Of a DNA stretch of 15,613 bases, positions 1-7,236 are shown in pieces. The notes below the pieces were generated by a model that saw nothing but the letters and a program-made list of their open reading frames with translations, did not search any database and was not told where the DNA came from. The position numbers and the translations under genes are program-made. The number at the start of each line of letters is the position of its first letter. The stretch's first letter is position 1. The DNA is from an uncultured Frankiales bacterium (GTDB taxonomy: Bacteria; Actinomycetota; Actinomycetes; Mycobacteriales; SCTD01), in the NCBI GenBank assembly GCA_946479905.1, contig CAMLIA010000096.1, positions 1 through 15,613 of the forward strand, in the 5' to 3' direction.

Positions 1-1893
1 CACCAGGGCCCGGCCGGTCGCCGACAGGCGCGGGACGACGACGGGCGCGGGCGGGCGCCGGCGCAGGGCGAGCACACCGTTGACGATGCCCCCGGGGAAG
101 CGGCCGAGCAGCACGGCCAGCAGGCCGATGGGAAGGAGCGCCGCGTCGGTGGTGTGGGTCAGCAGCTGCATGGTGACGAACAGCCCGGCGGCGAGGACCG
201 CCCCTGCGGCGCTGTCGGCACCGAAGACGACGACGGCGGTGAACCACACGAGGCCGCTGCCCACCGGGTCGAAGGCGCGCGCGTCGAACGTCAAGGCCGT
301 CTGCGCGAGCAGCGCCCCGCCCATCCCCGCCATGACGGCGCTGATGGCGAAGGCGAACAGCGTCAGCCGGCTGACGTCGAGACCGCTCGCCCGCGCCCCG
401 GGCTCGCTGTCCCGCACGGCGACGAGCGCCCGGCCCAGCGGCCCTGACCGCAGGTTGCGCACGACCAGCAGCGCGAGGACGAGGCAGGCGAGCTCGAAGG
501 CGTAGAAGGTGTGGTCGCCCGCCAGGGACAACCCGAACAGGCTGGGCCGCTCCACGTCGATGCCCGCGGTGAGCGACGGGGACTCGAAGACGAACCGGCT
601 GACCGTGACGCCCACCGCGAAGGTCGTCAGGGCGAGGAACAGCCCGCGGCGCCGGATCGCCGGGTAGCCGGTCAGCACCCCGATGGCACCGGCGGCCAGC
701 ATGCCGCCGACCAGCGCGATGAGCTCAGGAGCGCCGTCGCTGAGCTTCGCGCAGAACAGCGCGCCCAGACCGGCGAAGCCCGCGTGACCCAACGAGATCC
801 GGCCGCCGTACCCGGTGAGGACGACGATGCTGACGAGCACGACCGCGAGCCCCGGGACCGCCTGCGCCTGCCGCAGGGCGTCTGCGGGGTAGGTCAGCGG
901 CGAGGCGAGCAGCACGACGGCGACCCCGTAGAGCAGCGCGCTGCGCCGGCGCGAGCTGCGCCGGACCCGGCGGCTCGACAGGCTCCGCGCCGTGCCCGCG
1001 TCGCCCACCTCGCGCAGGCTCGGGAGCAGCAGCAGCCCGGCCAGCAGCGCGACGACCAGCAGGTTGGACTGCAGCGCCAGCAGGGCGGTCGCGAACGGCT
1101 CCCGGTCGAGGTTCACCTGGCTCAGCTCGGCCTGCCCGACACCGAGGGCGAGCCCGGCGGCGGTGGCCACCCCGAGGCTGGACAGCCGCGCGAGCACGGG
1201 GATGGCGAAGGTCTCCAGCACGACGAGGGTCAGGCCGTACGGCGTGAGCGAGAGGCTGGGGGCGAGCAGCAGGCCGGTGATCGCCGACAGCGTCGTGCCG
1301 ACGGCCCAGCCGAGCTCGTTGACGCGGTCGACGTCGACCCCGGACAGCAGCGCGAGCTCCCGTCGGTCGACGACGGCACGCACGTCCGCCCCGAGCCGGG
1401 TGGGGCCGGTCAGCACAGCGAGCACGACGGCGACCAGCCCCACGACGGCGAGCTGCACCACGGTGTCCGAGCGGATCGTCACCTGACCGACGGACCAGTG
1501 GGCGGTGGGGAACACCGAGGGGGCGCGACGGGCTGAGCTGCCCCACAGCACCGTCGTGGCGCCGACGACCAGAACGAACAGACCGAGCGTCGTCACCAGC
1601 GCCTCGGCGGGGCTGGCGTTGCGCCGCTGGAGCGGTCGGAAGACCGCCCGGTAGCCGACGACCCCCAGCACCGGCGCGATGACGAGCACGCACAGCGGCG
1701 CCGCCACGACCTCTGGGACGCCCTGCCGCGCGACCAGCTCCCAGTGCAGGTAGGCGAGGAAGGTCGCCACCGCGCCGTGCGCGAGGTTGAACACCCCGGT
1801 GGCCCGGTAGGTCACGACCAGCCCGATGCCCGACAGGGCGGCGACGCTGCCGAAGGCGAGCCCGGCCAGGGCCAGCTGCAGCGTCAGCACCAC
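1..1893 (-). CDS. Fused LivH-LivM branched-chain amino-acid-type ABC transporter permease (3' end beyond window)
   Basis: Reading the minus strand from a GTG at 1893 (or the next codon, 1890) gives 631 codons with no stop before the window edge, so the gene is partial at its 3' end. Residues about 1-290 read as a LivH-type permease: an N-terminal helix with GIGLVVTYRATGVFNLAHGA, then several hydrophobic helices. After an Arg-rich linker around residue 310, residues about 320-620 read as a LivM-type permease, with the typical GYGGRISLGHAGFAGLGALF and a late FPGGIVNGV segment. Separate LivH and LivM are each about 290-340 residues, so this is a natural fusion forming both halves of the membrane channel for branched-chain amino acids or similar small acids. 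It begins 13 bases after the stop of the upstream small membrane gene. The start has only a weak ribosome site, so coupled translation is likely. The LivG/LivF ATPases are presumably further downstream. The exact substrate is unknown. Confidence 0.88.
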   Translation of the reverse strand, partial: MVLTLQLALAGLAFGSVAALSGIGLVVTYRATGVFNLAHGAVATFLAYLHWELVARQGVPEVVAAPLCVLVIAPVLGVVGYRAVFRPLQRRNASPAEALVTTLGLFVLVVGATTVLWGSSARRAPSVFPTAHWSVGQVTIRSDTVVQLAVVGLVAVVLAVLTGPTRLGADVRAVVDRRELALLSGVDVDRVNELGWAVGTTLSAITGLLLAPSLSLTPYGLTLVVLETFAIPVLARLSSLGVATAAGLALGVGQAELSQVNLDREPFATALLALQSNLLVVALLAGLLLLPSLREVGDAGTARSLSSRRVRRSSRRRSALLYGVAVVLLASPLTYPADALRQAQAVPGLAVVLVSIVVLTGYGGRISLGHAGFAGLGALFCAKLSDGAPELIALVGGMLAAGAIGVLTGYPAIRRRGLFLALTTFAVGVTVSRFVFESPSLTAGIDVERPSLFGLSLAGDHTFYAFELACLVLALLVVRNLRSGPLGRALVAVRDSEPGARASGLDVSRLTLFAFAISAVMAGMGGALLAQTALTFDARAFDPVGSGLVWFTAVVVFGADSAAGAVLAAGLFVTMQLLTHTTDAALLPIGLLAVLLGRFPGGIVNGVLALRRRPPAPVVVPRLSATGRALV

Positions 1894-1906
1894 GGGCAGC
1901 GTCCCG

Positions 1907-2335
1907 TCACGCGGCGGCGGGCTGGCAGACGTCGCAGGGCGACAGCGCCAACCGGTCCGCAGGTCCCAGCGGCGCGGTGTCCTTCCCGGCCACCAGCGGG
2001 CACGTGGGTCGGTGGTACGTCGAGCCGCCGGCCACCCGGACGACGTCGGCCGCCTCGAGGGCCGCCGGCACGAGCTCCTCGACCAGCAGGTCGTAGAGGG
2101 TCGTCACGCGCTGCTCCACCCGGTCGAGCCGCTCGAGCTGCCGGTGCACGTCCTGGGTGGTCAGCAGAGCCGCCGCGAGCACGATGAGGGCGATGCCGCC
2201 GAGGCCGCCGGACACGAGGTACGGCAGCTGCTTCGCCGTCAGCGCCTCGCCGCTCACGCCGTACCACCCCAGGACCAGCAGGAGGGCACCGGCGGCGACC
2301 AGGCCCCACGACAGCGCCGGCTGGAACCGCCTCAT
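1907..2335 (-). CDS. Small two-helix membrane protein with C-terminal Cys/His metal-binding motif
   Basis: This 142-residue protein has two hydrophobic segments (about 8-25 and 39-59) and then a charged, probably coiled-coil stretch (about 60-95). Its C-terminal tail holds YHRPTCPLVAGK followed by CDVC. The likely ligands are H108, C112, C134 and C137 (H-x3-C-x21-C-x2-C). This resembles the small zinc ribbons found in Ada-type metal-binding domains and at the ends of some nuclease-like proteins, and it probably faces the cytoplasm. The ATG overlaps the stop of the secreted-protein gene as ATGA at 2332-2335. AGGAGG lies 8 bases upstream of the ATG, which fixes the start. The permease follows 13 bases downstream. 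An accessory or assembly role for the transporter is an inference from context; I know of no assigned function. Confidence 0.8.
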   Translation of the reverse strand: MRRFQPALSWGLVAAGALLLVLGWYGVSGEALTAKQLPYLVSGGLGGIALIVLAAALLTTQDVHRQLERLDRVEQRVTTLYDLLVEELVPAALEAADVVRVAGGSTYHRPTCPLVAGKDTAPLGPADRLALSPCDVCQPAAA

Positions 2336-3573
2336 GACCAGGCCCTCCTGGTGAGCAGTCGGGACACGACGAGGCCGGCCACCGCGCCGATCGCGAGCAC
2401 GGCGTAGAGGTCGGTGAGGTCGAGGTCCTCGAGGTCGACGGCGCGGAGGACCAGCCAGCCGCCCTGGGCGGCGGGGGCGGTCACGCTGCCTGCGGCGGCC
2501 GGGCTGCCGGCGGGGCCGCCACCGGGCGCGGCGCCTACCCCCACGGGCGGCGCGGTGCCGCCGGTGCGGGGCGACGACGGCAGGACGGGGCTCGGCAGCG
2601 CCAGCGCGTCGTCCCGGGCGGCGACCACCGAGACCTGCCCCAGCACGAACGACGCGACGTAGGACCTGTCCAGGCTCGGCAGCCCGGGCGCCGGGGCGCC
2701 GACGCCCTGCACCGGCACCGTGACGTCGATGCGGACGCCGGTCGCCCCGCTGCGCGCGCCCGCCGCCTCGGTGCCGACGAGGCGCACCGAGAGGCCCTGG
2801 CGCACGAGACCCGGCAGCGGCGACGATCCGAGCTCCACCGGCCGGCCCGCCACGGTCACACCGCCCGCCACCACGTGCGGCACCGCGCGCGTGCTGCCGT
2901 CGGGACGGACGAGCACGTCATCGGTGACGCGGACGGAGGCGATGGCCAGCGGCCCGAGCGACACGTCGTGCAGGGTCGCCGCGACGCGGACGTGCACCCC
3001 GTCGGCACGGGTGACGGTGCTCGTGGACGAGGCAGCACCACCGACGGCGAGACCGCCGCCGGCGGCCGGCGACGTGGCAGCGGTCCTGGCGGCGGTCGTC
3101 GCTGCGGTGTTGCCCGCCGGAGTCGCCGTCGCCGTGGCGGCACCGGCGGCCGGCCCGACGGGGTCGACCCTCGCGTGCTCGACGGTCGGCCAGGACGCCT
3201 CGGCGAGCAGCGGGTAGGCCGGTGGCTCGAACGGGCAGGGCCCGAACTGCCCGCAGATCAGCTGGCCGGCCTGCGCGATGAGGTCGCCCGGGTAGTAGCT
3301 GGCGGCACGCGCCTCGGACGTGCTCGAGGCGTAGCTGCTCGACACGAGACCGAGCGTCTGGTCCACGACGTCGCCCGTCGCGATCGAGAACGCCGGCCGC
3401 TGCGTCGAGAGCACCTGCACGGCGGCGCCGACGGTCGTGACGGCGTAGCCGGCGGGGGTGGCGGGGGCGTCCGCGGCGGGGCGCGCTGCAGAGGCGGTCG
3501 GGGCGACCACGGCGAGGGCGGCCGCTGCCGGCAGCGCACCGAGGCGCGCGACGAGCCTGCGATGGGCCAGCAC
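2332..3573 (-). CDS. Secreted, C-terminally membrane-anchored protein of unknown function
   Basis: The product is 413 residues. An N-terminal Arg-rich, then hydrophobic stretch (about 1-30, ending in ASA) is a Sec signal peptide. A compact region with C107 and C113 (sequence CGQFGPCPF) could form a disulfide. An Ala/Thr-rich low-complexity linker follows (about 140-185), then a beta-rich domain (about 185-325), a Pro/Gly/Ala-rich stretch, and a final hydrophobic helix (about 389-407) with basic residues after it. The product is therefore most likely exported and anchored with its C-terminus inside. I prefer the GTG at 3573, which has AGGAGG five bases upstream. The GTG at 3579 sits too close to that site but stays possible and adds two residues. 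It is coupled by ATGA to the small membrane protein and leads toward the ABC permease. It does not look like a periplasmic binding protein, so its role, perhaps cell-wall or transporter-associated, is open. Confidence 0.78.
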   Translation of the reverse strand: MLAHRRLVARLGALPAAAALAVVAPTASAARPAADAPATPAGYAVTTVGAAVQVLSTQRPAFSIATGDVVDQTLGLVSSSYASSTSEARAASYYPGDLIAQAGQLICGQFGPCPFEPPAYPLLAEASWPTVEHARVDPVGPAAGAATATATPAGNTAATTAARTAATSPAAGGGLAVGGAASSTSTVTRADGVHVRVAATLHDVSLGPLAIASVRVTDDVLVRPDGSTRAVPHVVAGGVTVAGRPVELGSSPLPGLVRQGLSVRLVGTEAAGARSGATGVRIDVTVPVQGVGAPAPGLPSLDRSYVASFVLGQVSVVAARDDALALPSPVLPSSPRTGGTAPPVGVGAAPGGGPAGSPAAAGSVTAPAAQGGWLVLRAVDLEDLDLTDLYAVLAIGAVAGLVVSRLLTRRAWS

Positions 3574-3626
3574 CCTCACCTCCTCCCCCGAGGACCGACG
3601 TTACCTCGCAGCAGGGGACAAAGCGG

Positions 3627-5435
3627 TCAGCGCTTCCCGTGCCGGTCGTAGAGCTGGTGGTGCGGCAGGGCCCGGTCGAAGAGGTAGCCCTGGCCGAGCT
3701 CGCAGCCGAGCTCGCGCAGCCGGTCCCGCTGGGCCGCGGTCTCGATCCCCTCGCCCACCGTCGACAGGCCGAGGCTGCGGGCGACGCCGATGACCGCCGC
3801 GACGATCGCCTCGTCGACGGGGTCGACGCCCAGCCCGGCGACGAAGCTCTTGTCGATCTTGACCGTCGAGGCCGGGAAGAACTTCAGGTGGTTCAGGCTG
3901 CTGAAGCCGGTGCCGAAGTCGTCGACCGCCAGCCGGATCCCGAGGCCCGCGAGCTCCCGGAGGACCTGCGCCACCGCGTCGTCGACGAGCAGGGCGGACT
4001 CGGTGACCTCCATCTCGAGCCGGTCCGGGTCGACGCCCGTCACCCGCAGCACCTCGGCGACCTCGTCGACGAAGCCGGCCATCGAGAACTGCCGGGGACT
4101 GATGTTGATGGCGAACCGCGGCGGCGTGGCAGTCGGCCAGCCGGCGAGCACGCCGCAGGCCTGCTCGAGGACCCACCGGCCGAGCCGGCCGATCAGGCCG
4201 CTCTCCTCGGCGGCGTCGATGAAGTCACCGGCGCCGAGCAGACCCCGGCTCGGGTGGTTCCAGCGCACCAGCGCCTCGACCGCGACCAGCTCCCCGGTCT
4301 CGAGCGAGACCTCCGGCTGGTAGTGCACCTCGAGCTGGTCCTCGACGAAGGCGGTCTTGAGCTCGGTCTGCTGCGCCAGGTGCGCGTGCCCGACCGGGCG
4401 CATCGACTCGTGGAACACCTCGAAGCGCGCCTTGCCCCGTCGCTTGGCGAGCCGCAGCGCCTCGTCGGCAGCGGCCACCACGGACTCGCCCGTCTCCACC
4501 GTCCCGGGCCGGGTCAGGACCACCCCGATGCTGATCGACGGGACGTAGACCCGGGTGCCGAGGACGATCGGCGCGCACGCCTCGGTGAGGATGCGCCGCG
4601 ACAGCTCCTGCGGGTCGTCGAGGCCGGGGCAGACCATCGCGAACTCGTCGCTGCCCAGGCGGGCCACCGTGTCGGTCGGGCGGATGACGTCGAGCAGTCG
4701 CTTGGCGAGAACGGTGAGCACCTTGTCGCCGACGTCGTTGCCGAGCGAGTCGTTGACGAGCTTGAGGTTGTCGACGTCGAGGAACAGGGTGCCCGCGCCC
4801 TCACCGCGCGCCAGCGTCGTCTCCAGCCGGTCCAGGAAGAGCGCGCGGTTGGCCAGGCCGGTGAGCACGTCGTGGTGGGTCAGGTGCAGGACCTGCAGCT
4901 CGGTGGCCTTGCGCTCGATCGCGTAGCGGACCGAGCGCGAGAGCATCAGCGGGCCGAGGTCGCGCTTGGCGAGGTAGTCCTGCGCGCCGTGCCGCAGCGC
5001 CTCGGTCGACAGCACGTCGTCGTCGCGCCGGGTCAGCACGACCACGGGCAGCTCGCTGTCGATCGCGACCAGCTGGCGCAGCCCGTCGAGGCCGTCTGCG
5101 TCGAGGACTCCCAGGTCGAGCAGGACGCAGTCGACGTGGTGGCGCTGCACGTAGGCGAGGGCGTCCCGCACCCTGTCGACCCGCTCGACCACCCAGTCCA
5201 CCCCGGCCTCGCGGAGCAGCTCGACGACGAGCCGGCCGTCGGCGGCGCTGTCCTCGACCATGAGGATGCGCAGCGACTGCGAGGTGGCACCGCGCCGGCG
5301 GTCCTCGAAGAGCTCGCCGCGGGGGGTCTGCCGCGGGATGCCCGAGAGCTCGCGGCCGCCGCCCTTGACGGCGGTGAGCGCCGGGCGGCGCAGCGGGATG
5401 ATCGCGTGCTGCGGCAGTGGGGCGGGGCTGGTCAT
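3627..5435 (-). CDS. Response regulator with receiver, GGDEF and EAL domains (cyclic di-GMP turnover)
   Basis: The product is 602 residues. A variable head (1-54) is followed by a receiver domain (about 55-175) with acidic pocket E61/D62, phospho-acceptor D107, T135 and K157. The GGDEF domain (about 183-345) carries GSDEF at 261-265 in place of GGDEF, while its product-inhibition site RPTD (252-255) sits exactly five residues before it. The EAL domain (about 355-597) keeps E387-A-L, N444, E476, the DDFGTG loop at 505-510, K526, E562 and Q582. The known metal- and substrate-binding positions of the family are thus present. I infer an active cyclic di-GMP phosphodiesterase, with a GGDEF domain that may be weak, inactive or a GTP/product sensor. 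The ATG overlaps the stop of the kinase gene as ATGA (5432-5435), with GGAG eight bases upstream. That kinase is the natural phospho-donor candidate. Confidence 0.93.
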   Translation of the reverse strand: MTSPAPLPQHAIIPLRRPALTAVKGGGRELSGIPRQTPRGELFEDRRRGATSQSLRILMVEDSAADGRLVVELLREAGVDWVVERVDRVRDALAYVQRHHVDCVLLDLGVLDADGLDGLRQLVAIDSELPVVVLTRRDDDVLSTEALRHGAQDYLAKRDLGPLMLSRSVRYAIERKATELQVLHLTHHDVLTGLANRALFLDRLETTLARGEGAGTLFLDVDNLKLVNDSLGNDVGDKVLTVLAKRLLDVIRPTDTVARLGSDEFAMVCPGLDDPQELSRRILTEACAPIVLGTRVYVPSISIGVVLTRPGTVETGESVVAAADEALRLAKRRGKARFEVFHESMRPVGHAHLAQQTELKTAFVEDQLEVHYQPEVSLETGELVAVEALVRWNHPSRGLLGAGDFIDAAEESGLIGRLGRWVLEQACGVLAGWPTATPPRFAINISPRQFSMAGFVDEVAEVLRVTGVDPDRLEMEVTESALLVDDAVAQVLRELAGLGIRLAVDDFGTGFSSLNHLKFFPASTVKIDKSFVAGLGVDPVDEAIVAAVIGVARSLGLSTVGEGIETAAQRDRLRELGCELGQGYLFDRALPHHQLYDRHGKR

Positions 5436-6601
5436 GCCGGGAGCTCCACGCAGAAGGTCGAGCCCGCGGCCTGCGGCTCCAGCCAGATGCGGCCGCCCAT
5501 GCGCTGCACCAGCCGGCGGCAGATCGCGAGGCCGATCCCGCTGCCGGGGAACGCGTCGCGCGCGTGGAGTCGCTTGAACGGCTCGAAGATCCGCTCCTCC
5601 TGCCCGGTGTCGACACCGAGCCCGTTGTCGGCGACGCGCAGGTGGAGCAGCCCGTCGACGACGCGGCCCTCGATGCGGATCTGCGGCACGACACCCACGT
5701 CGACGAACTTCAGGGCGTTGGCGACGAGGTTGTGCAGCACCTGCGTCAGGACCAGCCGGCTGGTGACCACCTCACGCGGCAGGTCCCCGACGAGCACCCG
5801 CGCGCTGCGCTCGCTGATGGCGCTGCCGAGGCCGGCCAGCACGTTGTCGACGAGGCGACGGCAGTCGAGCAGCTCGCGCGGCATCTCGGTCCGTCCCGAC
5901 CTGGCGTAGTCGAGCAGGTCGTCGAGCAGCTGCTGCATCCGGTCGGCGGCATCGACGATGAACTCGCAGAACTCGCCCTCCTCATCGCTGTGCGCGCGCC
6001 GGGCCAGTCGCTCCGCGAACCCCTTGATGACGTGCACCGGCTCGGACAGGTCGTGGCTGACGACGTAGAGCAGCTGCTCCATGTCGTCCTCCAGCGCCGC
6101 CAGCCGGTCCGCCAGGTCGGGGTCCGGCGGCTGCACAGCCGGCGGGGCCTCGCTGCGCGGCGCCGGGACGGCCGGGTCCGCGACGGCAGGGAACATCCGC
6201 TGCAGGCTCTCGATCAGGACGTCCGGCGGCGTGCCCTTCTGCAAGTAGCCGTCGGCCCCGGCCTCGATGACCTGTGACTCCATCGCCCTTCGGTCGAACC
6301 CGGAGACGATGACGATCCGGACCGTCGGCACCGCGGCGCGCATCAGCGGGAGCGCCTCAAGCCCGTCCATCACCGGCATGGCGAGGTCGAGCAGGACGAG
6401 GTCGGGCTCGAGCTCCTTGACCATGTTGACGCCGGCAAGTCCGTCCCCGGCCTCGCCCACGACCTCGAACCCGCTGCCGTCCAGGGCCAGCCTCGTGAGC
6501 AGGCGGAGCGATGGGGTGTCGTCGACGAGGACGACCCGGGCGGACGTCACCGCCGCCGAGCCGGGGAACGCCGCAGCGGCATCGCGGTCGAGAACGGTCA
6601 T
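5432..6601 (-). CDS. Soluble receiver-histidine kinase (inverted hybrid order)
   Basis: The 389-residue product begins with a receiver domain (about 20-138: D27/D28, phospho-acceptor D72 in LDLAMP, S100, K122). A Pro-rich linker (about 139-160) leads to a histidine-kinase core. The HisKA helix carries H183 in VSHDLSEP. The ATP-binding domain has N295 (NLVANALKF), the G1 box D325-N-G-L-G, an F box (FEPFKRLH) and the G2 box GSGIGLAI at 353-360. All catalytic motifs look intact. There is no membrane helix, so the protein is cytoplasmic and probably takes its signal through the receiver or a partner. The neighbouring membrane protein, whose stop overlaps this start as ATGA (6598-6601), is the obvious candidate. 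GAGGA lies four bases before the ATG. The next gene is a receiver-GGDEF-EAL protein, so the likely output is cyclic di-GMP level. Partner assignments are inference from coupling. Confidence 0.93.
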   Translation of the reverse strand: MTVLDRDAAAAFPGSAAVTSARVVLVDDTPSLRLLTRLALDGSGFEVVGEAGDGLAGVNMVKELEPDLVLLDLAMPVMDGLEALPLMRAAVPTVRIVIVSGFDRRAMESQVIEAGADGYLQKGTPPDVLIESLQRMFPAVADPAVPAPRSEAPPAVQPPDPDLADRLAALEDDMEQLLYVVSHDLSEPVHVIKGFAERLARRAHSDEEGEFCEFIVDAADRMQQLLDDLLDYARSGRTEMPRELLDCRRLVDNVLAGLGSAISERSARVLVGDLPREVVTSRLVLTQVLHNLVANALKFVDVGVVPQIRIEGRVVDGLLHLRVADNGLGVDTGQEERIFEPFKRLHARDAFPGSGIGLAICRRLVQRMGGRIWLEPQAAGSTFCVELPA

Positions 6602-7185
6602 GCCTTCCTCAGGAGAGCGGCCTTCGAGCGACGAAGGTCACCTGCTTCGAAGTTCTGCCGCTCGGCCACGTCGCCGAGCAGCTCGGTGATGAGACCGCGC
6701 GCGGAGGCGAGGGTCGACTCCAGGGCCTCCCGCGTGACCGCGTGCTGGTCGAGCTCCAGCGACAGCTTCGCGGTCGCCAGGCCCTGCACGATGTTGTCGT
6801 TGATCTCGAGCGCCTGCTTCTGCCTCTCGCGCAGGTCGTCGAACAGCTTCGCACCGCTCATGAGGGCGCCGTAGGTGCGGCGCAGCGTCCAGTAGTAGAT
6901 GCCCATCGCGGCGGTGATGAGGTCCCACACGACCTGGAACGGGTCGAAGGCGCTGCGCATCGCCAGCCCGCTCGCGCTGTCGATGCCCATCGTGGGCAGC
7001 AGCATGTGCACGGTGTGGCTGCCGTGGTGGACCGCGCAGGTGAAGAAGATCGCTGCCGTCGCCGTACCCAGCCGGTTGGCGAGCAGCTGCTTCTCCTTGA
7101 TGAGCGGTACGAGGATGGCCGCGACGATCATGAAGTACATGACCATGACGACGAGGTTCGCGCCGGCTCCGATGCGCCAGTCCAT
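6598..7185 (-). CDS. Membrane sensor: ETR1-like three-helix domain plus degenerate kinase dimerisation helix
   Basis: The product is 195 residues. Three hydrophobic helices (about 11-29, 41-63, 82-102) are followed by a cytoplasmic helical region. Helix 2 has TCAVHHGSHTVH, in which C50 and H54 have the Cys-x3-His spacing of the copper site of the plant ethylene receptor ETR1. Helix 1 has Y17-F18 at the same distance from that Cys as in ETR1 (recalled from memory). The ETR1 aspartate (D25) position is N10 here. Residues about 115-165 read QALEINDNIVQGLATAKLSL, a HisKA_3-like dimerisation helix of the HDxxxQ type with Asn in place of the phospho-His. No ATPase domain follows. I infer a membrane sensor or scaffold that cannot phosphorylate itself and signals through the coupled kinase downstream (ATGA, 6598-6601). 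Haem, copper or another ligand are all possible. The start is ATG with only a weak ribosome site. Confidence 0.8.
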   Translation of the reverse strand: MDWRIGAGANLVVMVMYFMIVAAILVPLIKEKQLLANRLGTATAAIFFTCAVHHGSHTVHMLLPTMGIDSASGLAMRSAFDPFQVVWDLITAAMGIYYWTLRRTYGALMSGAKLFDDLRERQKQALEINDNIVQGLATAKLSLELDQHAVTREALESTLASARGLITELLGDVAERQNFEAGDLRRSKAALLRKA

Positions 7186-7213
7186 GCCCCGAACGATCGC
7201 CCCCTCGGAGCTC

Positions 7214-7234
7214 GCCGAAAATGGTCAATTCGGC
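7214..7234. promoter_or_regulatory. Inverted repeat in the divergent intergenic region, possible operator
   Basis: Perfect 6-base arms GCCGAA and TTCGGC flank a 9-base AT-rich centre (AATGGTCAA). The repeat sits in the only 51 bases between the signalling operon (start 7185) and the divergent His-rich membrane gene (start 7237), and ends two bases before that ATG. Its position makes it a candidate regulator site for both genes. With arms this short, chance is a real alternative. Confidence 0.35.
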
Positions 7235-7236
7235 TC

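Noticed and set aside
725..1693. Minus-strand open frame of 322 codons inside the permease
   Set aside because: Its translation is Arg/Ala-rich without membrane helices, while the neighbouring frame on the same strand gives a continuous LivH-LivM permease.
3040..3170. GC-rich repetitive-looking stretch
   Set aside because: It encodes the Ala/Thr/Gly-rich linker of the secreted protein. I see no regular repeat unit.
3639..5909. Long plus-strand open frame of 756 codons opposite the signalling genes
   Set aside because: It is Arg/Glu/Asp/Gln-rich with no domain. It is the usual antisense shadow of high-GC genes whose real frame has clear receiver, GGDEF, EAL and kinase motifs.
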